Shown piece by piece: positions 55,990 through 64,000 of a DNA stretch of 64,000 nt (the stretch's first letter is position 1; each line of letters begins with the position of its first letter). The notes beneath the pieces were generated by a model. That model saw only the letters and a program-made list of their open reading frames with translations, had not been told where the DNA came from and ran no database searches. Both the position numbers and the translations under genes were made by a program. Source of the DNA: Glossina fuscipes (Eukaryota; Arthropoda; Insecta; Diptera; Glossinidae); the NCBI RefSeq assembly GCF_014805625.2, contig NW_023998526.1, forward strand, positions 39,237 through 103,236. Reading direction: 5' to 3'.

Positions 55990-56610
55990 CATTTTAATTA
56001 ATTTTCTTCCTCTTTTTTTTATTAATATTTTGGCTTAATTTGTCGAAAATTATAGTCGCTTTGATTAAAGCTAAGGACACTACTTGAATTGTATATATGC
56101 TTTCCATGTAGGATACTTGACACATTGAAGTGAACCATAAAATTTTGCAATATTGCAATATTCTTTGTTTCGCTATCAATTTTGAGTTCCAACTTTCTTG
56201 TATCTTTAGTATCAGTAATAGAGTCACATTGCCATATGTTTGAATATTCCTTTTGCTCTGACTTGCTCCGACATGCCTCTAGTTATTACCAAGCCTTTTT
56301 TATATGTTCTGTATCTTCCTCTCTAGTTGTTGGAATCTCCTTTCTTAGAAAAACTGGAGTTATGCGAAATTGCGCCTGTGTTTGTGTTGCTTGAACCCCT
56401 TTTTATAAATATTGTCAAAGTCATAATCTGATAGCCTTATTCTTATTCGTGTTAGTTTGGAATTGGGAAAATAATGCTTTTAGCCGCTTGTGATCTGTTA
56501 CTATTATGAACTTTTTTCCAAATAGCTATGGTCTGAAATGATGTATTCCGTAGTGTATCGCTAATAGGCCATTCTCTGTTATGTCTTTGTGTCTCTAATA
56601 TTTTTTTAAG
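55990..56610 (-). pseudogene. 17.6-like Ty3/gypsy RNase H remnant
   Basis: The minus strand from about 56600 reads KDITENGLLAIHYGIHHFRP, then YLFGKKFIIVTDHKRLKALF and, after a frame change, LSDYDFDNIYKKG. This is the block E+xLLAIxxAxxHFRPYLxGxKFxIxTDHxxLxxL...YDFxIxYKxG of 17.6/297-type elements. Further down only worn sequence is seen. It lies next to the CR1-C 5' end and may have been its insertion target. Confidence 0.65.
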
Positions 56611-57027
56611 GAGTTGCTTGCACATTTCAGTCTGCGCGCTCTCTGTGCTTGTATTTTTTACTTTCTGTGTACAAATTTTGTAATTTTCGTTCTATTTTAT
56701 TACTTAATATGGTTTAAACATAATTAATACCGAATTTGTTTAATATTTATTTGAAAATAGTGAATTTTTTATGTTGATAGGATCTAATCTTTGCGTTCTG
56801 CAATTGGTGCTCTGGTTAAAAAGCGTCTTTCTTGTTTTTTGCGAGTCGTTGTTTCCAAACATCTGCATTGGTTTGGGGCATTTGCACTTTTTCCCTTTGT
56901 TTACTGTATTTTTAGTCGTGATAATTTTAGAGATCATTTTTGAACACATGATAAACTTCTTTGTTTTTCTTTCTTCACAAACCCTATTTTCTCCGTTGCT
57001 TTCTGGCATGGACAGTTTATTTACATC

Positions 57028-57676
57028 ATGTCGAGACAAACAAGGCCTTGATTCTGAGCGATTCATTACTTGTTCGCTTTGCGTGCTGCCTACGCAGTCC
57101 TAGATTCTTCGAAAGGATTACTTTGTTAATGTACGGAAAGTGTAAAACCAATGATAAAACAATGTTCGATGGAATTCGATATTTAGGGCACTCATCTCCT
57201 TCTCCAGAGTGTGAAAGACCAACTTGTCGCGTAGCGTGCGGTACTTTATCGTCGTATTCGCCTACGTATCATACGTCGATCCACGGTGCTCACCGCCGTC
57301 CCCTTTCGTCCTCGCCGTCAACGATAAAACTTGGGGGTCTGCCATTGGCGAATCCATTTAAAGTTTCAAGTGGTCCATTCTTGCCTACAAAGAACGTTAA
57401 CGGTTTTTTTCTCTCAGAAAACCAGCCGGTAATACATAAGTTATACATAAGCCGGGAACACCTTCTCGTTTCAGCTACGCTGAGGTGCCAAGTACATCTT
57501 TTCGCAATGGTGCCACTCTATCTAATCTACCTATATCTAAGAAGAATATTAATAAAAATAATAAATCCGTCTCTCCTCCTAGCTGTCCCGACGTGCCCGC
57601 TGCTCACCACGGTGGTCAAGTCGCCCGATTTGCACAAACCAGTGTAGTCGCTATTTTGAGCAGGAGTTTTCAATGA
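57028..57676 (+). pseudogene. CR1-C ORF1
   Basis: ATG at 57028 (MSRQTRP) corresponds to the CR1-A ORF1 start. Collinear pieces follow in several frames: the block around CRVACGTLSSYS (CR1-A: SVACGTLPLSS), FSYAEVPSTSF (LSYAEVARVSP) and KNNKSVSPPSCPDVPAAHHG (NKLSSPPGCSNVNAGHQTG), ending at 57676. Several frame changes make it non-functional. Confidence 0.7.
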
Positions 57677-57689
57677 AATCTGGTTAAAG

Positions 57690-60600
57690 ACTGATTTACG
57701 TTCGTCGGAACTCTTTCACAATTTTTTCCAGGTTTTCAGAAAGGATTGATTGAATCGCATTGGTGTTTTAATTGCCATATCTGCTGCAGTCCCGTCCTAT
57801 TCATTTGAATTTCCTACTCCTCTCGACGTTTAATTTATTGGCATACGGGCGAAAATTGGTAGTAAACAGTTATGCGTAACTCGCCCCTACACCCCTCCAA
57901 ATGCGGCTATCTCTATTTATAAGAAGTCTGCTGCACTCCATTGTGATGTGGCCGAAATGTGTAAACCCCCTGGAATAGTCATAGCGTTAGGGGCCTTTAA
58001 TTTTCCAGAAGTCACTTAATATTATAATGATCATTTTACCTGTACGGTCCCTACTTCAAAGTCTGGTAGAGCTGTTGTGTTTTTCAATGAATTATTTGAT
58101 CGTAATTTACTTCAGTACAGCCGTGCTCCTAATTACATCTTTGCTTTGCCAATTTTCCGGAGATAGTGGCAGATCGCTGCCCACCTTTTCGTTTACCTGT
58201 GGATCCGTAGCATCCGGCAATTTGTATTTCCTTTTATTACAGGCACGATGGTTTCTTGAGCTATTCTAACGTGTCAAATCCAACTTCCTCAAATAAACGC
58301 TACGATTTTGACAGGACCAATATGTTACTTCTTAAATCTTATCTTTCACACATTATGCTCGATTTTTCTGCTGACAATATTGAAACCTCACTGTCATCAT
58401 TCTATAATGTATTAAACCTATTTCTGCATCTGCTCCGATCATGCAACCTCGCATTCGAAGCACCCGCTCGCCATGGTTTACTAAGGGTATTATATATTAC
58501 AAAAATTTGAAAAACAAAATTTTCAAAAAATATATGAAAACTTGTTCCGATTTAATTATATCAACCAGCAGTTTTATTGCAGATACCTCCAGTTCATAAA
58601 ATCCTCACTGCTTGTTATTCTCAAATAATTTTATAAGTTTGTCAACTGCAAAAAAAAATCCCCATTTATTTCTCGCAGGTTTCTGTCAATGACTCCGAGT
58701 CTTGTGGTGTTATTGAAAGCTCGAAGTTCTATGCTGAACACATTCGACGAAGTTTTTCATGCACCCATATCCGACAACCAGCTCAGTTTCGACTTCTAAC
58801 TTGATCATTTCAGAAAATGACCATGGTTTGAAGTCTCTAAAATATAGATGCGCGCCAGGTCCTGATGGGATCCCATCATGTATAGCCAAATCATCCGAGC
58901 TATGTGGTGTTATTTCAAAGATTTTTAATCTGTCCTTGAAATCAGTGATTTTTGCTTTGTGTTGGAAGGGTAATTTTCTTATTCCATACGTGGAAACAGC
59001 TACCACGTTGAGACCTGCGGATGCATTGAATAGTTGAATGTCTTACATAAGTTATTTGAAGGAATTCTTACCCAGAATTTAGCTTTTGCTATAAAATTTT
59101 CTATTTCTTCATTCCAGCATCGCTTGCGGCAAGAAAGATCTACTGTCACAAATGTCTCAGAGTACACTTGCCATGTTTTCAAGGCTTTTCCTAGTGGCTC
59201 TCGCATGAATGTCGTATATATTAACTTTAGCAAAGCGTTTGACTTGGTTAACAACAACTTATTGATCTCTTATTGATCTGGCCTCTGCCTTCCCTTTCTA
59301 CTTAGTTTAATTTATTTAAAATACATACAGTTAGTTAGCTACATTACTGGGATACAGCTAAACTTAAGACTAAAAGACTGAAGACTAAAAAGAAAAGACT
59401 AAAAAGAAAAACGAAAATTTATTAAGCAGGCAACAGGAACCAGCACCAGCACCAACAACAACAACACTGCAACAACCCCCGCTGAAAAATTTATTGTAAA
59501 TATTTATTTGTTTATTATTTAACAATTAACAAATATTAACTGCAAATAAATTATAAGCTAAAATTAAGCATTAAATTCAGAACATCAGTTTAATATAAAT
59601 TAAATATAAATCAATATGTATAAGTATAGAGTTGAAAAAATATAAAAATAATATAGAAAATGTAATAAACATAATTAAAGAAATATGAATGTATAATCAT
59701 CTGGCAGCTAATCGAGGAGTATAGAAATTTTTATAAAATTTAAAGAATTAACTGAAATATCAAATTTGTGAAAATTATCATTAAAAAGTTTACAAGGTGC
59801 ACGAAGTGGGTTATTACGCTGATAGTTAGTACGGCAATGCAACAACTTTAGCGGAACGTAGTGTCTAGTGAATCTTTCAGGAACATTAAAATCTAATAGT
59901 CCAAGCAAAACTGCATAATAAATATCTCCTTATTAATTTAACCGTAAATAATATACCTAGTAGCTCACGGCTTTTCACTAAAGTAGGTAAATCAATCAGC
60001 TTCAATCGTAAGGAGGTAAGGGGAGATGAGAATACCAACCTAGGCCTCGTAAAGCAAATAATAAAAAGTTACGTTGGACGGCTTCAATAAGATCAATATG
60101 GCACTTATAAAATGGTAACCAGACAATACAGCAATACTCTAATGTGGGTCTAACTAACGATGTATATAAGCGTTTCGTAATATATAGGTCACAAAACTCT
60201 TTAGACCAACGCTTCGTGAACCCCAAGACCGATTTGGCTTTGTTAACTGATTTATCCAAATGTAAGTTGAATCTCAAACGGGGATCAAAAATAATAATGA
60301 CCAAGGTCATTAAAAGACGACACATTTTCTAATAAATAGTTGCCAAAATAATACTTGGATGGAATTATAGCAGACCAAGAGAATGACATTTTTTTGCACT
60401 TTTTTAAATTCAAAGACATTCCATTAGTAACGCACCACAACTGAAAAGCATTCAAATCAAATTGAACGGTACAAGCGTCGTCAGTCGAGGAAAACGAATA
60501 AAACAGTTTGACATCGTCGGCATACATTAAAACAGACGAATTACTAATACAGTTAGGAAGGTCATTAATAAATAAAACAAATAACAAGGGCCCAAGAATT

Positions 60601-61200
60601 CGGTCTAATTTCATCACATCGCATGAATTTCTCGTGACGTCTGCCGTCGCTCAAGGCAGCTACTTAGGACGCCTTTTATTTAATTTATACATTAATGGTC
60701 TCTCCTCGGTGATTTCATCCAGCCAGATCTTAATGTACGCTAACGATGTTAAACTGTTTTCTTTCTTCTCCTTAGAATCGCAATCATATCGGCTTCAAAC
60801 TGATTACAATTAAATCAAATTAACTCTAAAAAAATGCAAAAAGCTTTCTTTTTAAGAAGGAAGTCATTCAATACTGAGTATTTCATTGATTCACACAAGT
60901 TGGAAAACGTTGATTCGTTCATTGATTTCGATGTTCTCTAGAACCAAAGATTACATTTAATTTGCACATTGGGCTCTTCTTAAGTAAAGCTAGGTCCGCG
61001 CTTGGCGTCGTTACGAGGTGGTCCAAAGAGCTGAAGGATCTTTACAAAAAAGCTATACATATGCTTAGTTAGACTAACGCTTGAATATGCCTTAGTTATA
61101 TGTGCTCCTTCCTATATAAGTACACAGCACCCGACAAGAAGCAGTCCTCACAAAACTTCCTGTTCTGGCGCCGTAATCGGCTTTCTTTCATAAGTTGCTA
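57690..61200 (+). pseudogene. CR1-C ORF2, split by CR1-D
   Basis: Worn endonuclease to about 58260, then KRYDFDRTNMLLLKSYLSHI (CR1-B: KYYNFRKINIVLLKYRLSH). RT: APGPDGIPSCIAKSSELCG, VLHKLFEGILTQNLA, FQHRLRQERSTVTN (the segment deleted in A and B), INFSKAFDLVNNNLLI. After CR1-D: SHEFLVTSAVAQGSYLGRLL, LMYANDVKLFSFF, then RAWRRYEVVQRAE and later RT tail to about 61200. Motif A Asp is kept; YADD reads YAND. Confidence 0.75.
59300..60604 (-). mobile_element. CR1-D: 5'-truncated CR1-like element nested in CR1-C
   Basis: The minus strand begins within RT motif B (RILGPLLFVLFINDLP), has an intact LMYADDVKLFYSF box, LNLKKCKKMSFS, then LHLDKSVNKAKSVLGFTKRW and SLVRPTLEYCCIVW, and the C-terminus LGLLDFNVPERFTRHYV, NPLRAPCKLFN (to 59708). 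A 3' UTR of about 400 bp ends in an AT-rich tail near 59300. 5' truncation is usual for such elements. Its sequence is related to CR1-C but a distinct subfamily, and less worn. Confidence 0.8.
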
Positions 61201-61400
61201 GATTTGGTGAGTTTATAAACCCACATTTATTTGGAACCATCCACCTTGCTTCAGTTTTACGACACCCATTTCTGGCACCTATTTACCACTTCCTGCCAAC
61301 GATTCGGTATCAGAAAACGATCCTCTCATATTCACGGCCTTCATTTTAAAACATGGATTCAACGTTATATGTGTTCTTCAGGACTAACAACCTGAACAAT

Positions 61401-62049
61401 AAGTAATGACTTTTAATTAGTAACAATATACGGCCTCATATAGTGCAATGCCAATGTAGCGGCATACTGCTGCAGTCGAGCTAAGATGACATCGCACCGT
61501 CGGTCGATCCCTTACTTTAGGTTATCATCTTGGACCGAGTTTTACCTCGCAAGTTGCATTATCCTTTGGAGGTTTCGAATCATTTCGATTACCCAAGAAA
61601 GCGCTCGTCACGGCTCTCGTTCCTGCACTATATACTCCAGTATTCTCAATTTGAATTGGCAACGAATTTATCGATAGCCAAGCTAATCTTTGTTACATAT
61701 TCATTACACATGATGTCTATTAAATGTTTGGCTAAGATTGTCTCAATCTTCCTGCTCGTTCTCCCGGTAGGATTCGCACGTACACGGTGAAGTAAATTGC
61801 TTTATTTTAAAACTCCGCAAATAATCCTGAAACAATTGGAGATTCCAAACGTAATCATAATTCTCTCCCTGGATGCACTTACTAACCTTTCTTAAAGGTA
61901 TCAACTATGTCCATTTCGGAAAAAGATGTTAGAAGGTTAATAATACCACATTGTCGGATCGCAATTAAACTCAAAACTGACAATAAAATTAAACTGAGAA
62001 ATATAACGTAATATTAGAATCCTACAATGTTCTTCTTCCTCATAAAAAT
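61401..62049. other. Spacer without recognised features
   Basis: An 86-codon plus-strand frame (61530-61790) has no recognisable motif. Confidence 0.45.
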
Positions 62050-63345
62050 GTGTCTATGCCATGTAAATGATATCTGACTGTTGGCTTACATTTGCGTGAG
62101 GTGTGGATTATTGGAATGTTGTCAAATATGCCTGATGTTTCAGAGATTGTGGGTTTCAGCCTGTCTCTAACTGCTGTACGTATGTCATTGTCTGCTTGCG
62201 TTTTAAAAAACTTGGAATATTCTTCAGGAATCGTGGAAGGCCTCTCGTAAGAATATTGCTAAGAACGATTGAGTGGGCTCCGGCCGAGGACTTGTTTGAG
62301 GTTTTGGCTCTATGTCTTGGGCTATCATCTAATCCGAAACTTGTCTCCGTATACTATTTTAGCAAGAGTGGCAGAGATACTCGCTTTATTTGTGAGTTGT
62401 TGACGATTCCTTGTAGGATGTTATTTTGTGAATATTGCAAAGCGCGCAATTTTGTTAGTCCAGTGTGCAGGCGCAAAGTAACCTGCATTCCCTAACCACT
62501 TGTAAATGTATGTGTATCAGAACATGACACCTACTTTGTTAAAAAAATTTTTGCAGTAACATTTGCGAAGATTTCTCTTAATGAGTACTTTTCGTGCCAT
62601 TACGTGAACCTTTTACCTAGGGTGAGTATCTAATCTACGTTGGGGAATTTCTGTTCTGTGTACCGATGTCTTAGCATGTGTACAGGTTTTCTATTTCTAC
62701 CGTAAAGTCGATTCCTTTGCTCATGTGCGAATTCTTTCTTCACGCATGGCCAAAAATATATATTAGCTATTAACCTCTTTGTCGCCCTCGATCTCGGATG
62801 TGAAATGCGATACAACCTCTCGAATATCGCTCTTCTTAGACTTGCTGGAAAAAAAATGTTGCTGCTTTCCCGAACACCTTATATCATACCTCAACCTTCA
62901 ATGATTGATACTGCTTATATTAATTTATTTTCTATTAGTTTTTTGAGATCCGAGTCACATTGTCGCCCCTTGCGTAGCGTCTTAAAATTGATATGTACGT
63001 TACTCAGAATCTCAACTTCGCGTGCTCTAGACAAAATATCCGCTACCACATGGAATTCACTTTTTATATGTTGGATATCTTTAGTGAACTGTGCGATATA
63101 TTCTAGTTGCACCATTTGTCTTGGTCTACGGTTAGTCATGGAATTTAACGCTTTAGGGGATGATCTATGGCCAATAAATAACGTGAACTGTCTTTGCTCC
63201 ACAAAGTGTTTGAAATGTTTGACCGTTTAAGAGATTGTAAGCAGTTCTGGACTAACTTAGCTTTTTAAAGAAAACTGCTGTTGGCTCCGGATTTGCTCCA
63301 ATAAATCCAATTGAAAATATGCTTATTTATTAACAGATGCCGCAT
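62050..63345 (-). pseudogene. Ty3/gypsy pol remnant (RNase H to integrase)
   Basis: The minus strand reads AVFFKKLS, then FVEQRQFTLFIGHRS, RPRQMVQLEYIAQFTKDIQH and EFHVVADILSRA: RNase H of the 412/mdg1-like type (TDH worn to IGH). Next MYRISHPRSRATKRLIANIY then FWPCVKK, the integrase zinc region. Pieces such as SATLAKIVYGDKFRI near 62360 fit the end of integrase. Its right end is cut by the I-like element at about 63362. Confidence 0.65.
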
Positions 63346-63361
63346 GTATAAAAATTGCGTC

Positions 63362-64000
63362 CTTTTTTTTTTTTTTTTTTTTGTTTGTTTAGAGATGGAT
63401 TGGACCAGTTAAGTTAATGTTAGATCCATAATCCAGAAACGAAGTTGAGAGCGATAGATGAAAAAATTTAAGCATAGGTAGACTGATGTGGCAGAGTGTT
63501 CGCAATGAGAGGCCCTGTTCCGCTGTCAATCCATAAATCACCGTCCTTGTTACTGTACTGTCAAGATCCGGCTAATAATGCCGATAAAAGAAAAAGTGTA
63601 GGCGATTCGTGATTGTAATAGAAATACTAAATGTAAAATTAGAATGAAAACTCAGCTGATTTGATAAAGGCAGTCAGTTGCTTCAAATGCCTAAAGTTAC
63701 CAGCACGAAAAATTTCATATAGATTGTTATACAGGTTAAATATACTGAAAGATTGTCTAAGGATGTCAAACCTCCTGCACTCAAAAATAAGGTGCTCGGC
63801 AGACTCAGTAATATTGCAATCCTCACAGATGTCAGAGGAGGAGACTTTGATCATTTTAAAATAGACCTTGTCGTAGGTGTGATTACTCATAAGACGGTGA
63901 AGAACTTTAAATTCCCATGTTGTGAATTTTCCTTTAGGTAGAAGCGTGGGTGTCAAAAAAGGGTAAATTTTGTAGAACAGCCGGTCACTTTTTTCTCTAG
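63362..64000 (-). mobile_element. I-like non-LTR element, 3' end, runs off window
   Basis: The minus strand frame from 63956 to 63639 reads TTWEFKVLHRLMSNHTYDKV, SDICEDCNITESAEHLIFEC and FRHLKQLTAFIKSAEF, collinear with the ORF2 C-terminus of the I-like element at 19457-24420 (WEIKILYRLMSSHTYDKVYL, CEVCNVVESAEHLVFRC). A 3' UTR of about 255 bp leads to a poly(A) tail, seen as about 20 T on the plus strand at 63363-63382. It is inserted in the gypsy RNase H remnant. The rest lies beyond 64000. Confidence 0.8.

Larger units (their letters stand above)
56628..61400 (+). mobile_element. CR1-C: older CR1/Jockey-like element, interrupted by CR1-D
   Basis: It starts CAGTCTGCGCGCTCTC at 56628, comparable to the CR1-A start CAGTCTGGCAAC. 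It has a T-rich leader of about 400 bp, ORF1 from 57028, then endonuclease and RT. Unlike CR1-A and CR1-B it keeps RT motif A (FSKAFDLVNNNLLI) and a worn YADD (YANDVKLF), the two being split by CR1-D. The 3' end cannot be placed exactly. Stops are dense, so it is older than A and B. Confidence 0.8.

Overview
The window looks like AT-rich, gene-poor, repeat-rich nuclear DNA of an insect, most probably a higher fly (Brachycera). The evidence is small spliced introns (about 60 bp) in the one intact gene, a DHHC palmitoyltransferase whose wording is that of fly Dnz1-type enzymes, and a transposon set typical of flies: Ty3/gypsy elements with tRNA-Leu or tRNA-Trp primer sites, CR1/Jockey-, I- and R1-like non-LTR elements, Tigger/pogo and Tc1/mariner. 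The species cannot be fixed from the sequence. No bacterial features, CRISPR arrays, rRNA or tRNA genes were seen.

Layout. 1-1300: minus-strand Jockey-like remnant running off the left edge. 1301-6515: no recognisable gene. 6877-16204: a Ty3/gypsy element (called Gyp-1 here) carrying a nested solo LTR (7613-9171, target duplication ATAG) in gag and a minus-strand CR1-like element (CR1-A, 11236-14394) in the reverse transcriptase (RT). A separate solo LTR of the same family follows at 16494-16912. 19457-24420: a nearly full-length but frameshifted I-like element on the minus strand. 24950-26700: three short non-LTR remnants. 27262-28148: fragments of three host genes (Slu7, pyruvate dehydrogenase E1-beta, GFOD) on alternating strands. 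28670-30352: a worn CR1/L2-like remnant. 30949-31899: the intact three-exon DHHC gene on the minus strand. 32851-37179: AT-rich DNA with a palindrome cluster (35701-35935) and tandem tRNA-Trp primer sites (36133-36239). 37180-41015: R1-like, mariner-like and gypsy remnants. 42679-46977: Gyp-2, a second member of the Gyp-1 family on the minus strand, abutting CR1-B (47082-50275). 52367-53464: an internally deleted Tigger-type DNA transposon with terminal inverted repeats. 54510-56610: two more gypsy remnants. 56628-61400: CR1-C, interrupted by a minus-strand element CR1-D (59300-60604). 62050-63345: gypsy remnant, invaded by the 3' end of another I-like element (63362 to the right edge).

Working parts. 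Only the DHHC gene looks functional. The transposons are mostly dead: frameshifts, stops, lost catalytic residues or internal deletions. Gyp-2 keeps a continuous integrase frame with all three acidic residues. CR1-A and CR1-B share one internal RT deletion, so this deleted form seems to have been copied in trans. The nesting gives a relative history: gypsy insertions first, then CR1-like and solo-LTR insertions, then deletions. All protein identities come from reading motifs in the translated sequence. No database search was made.
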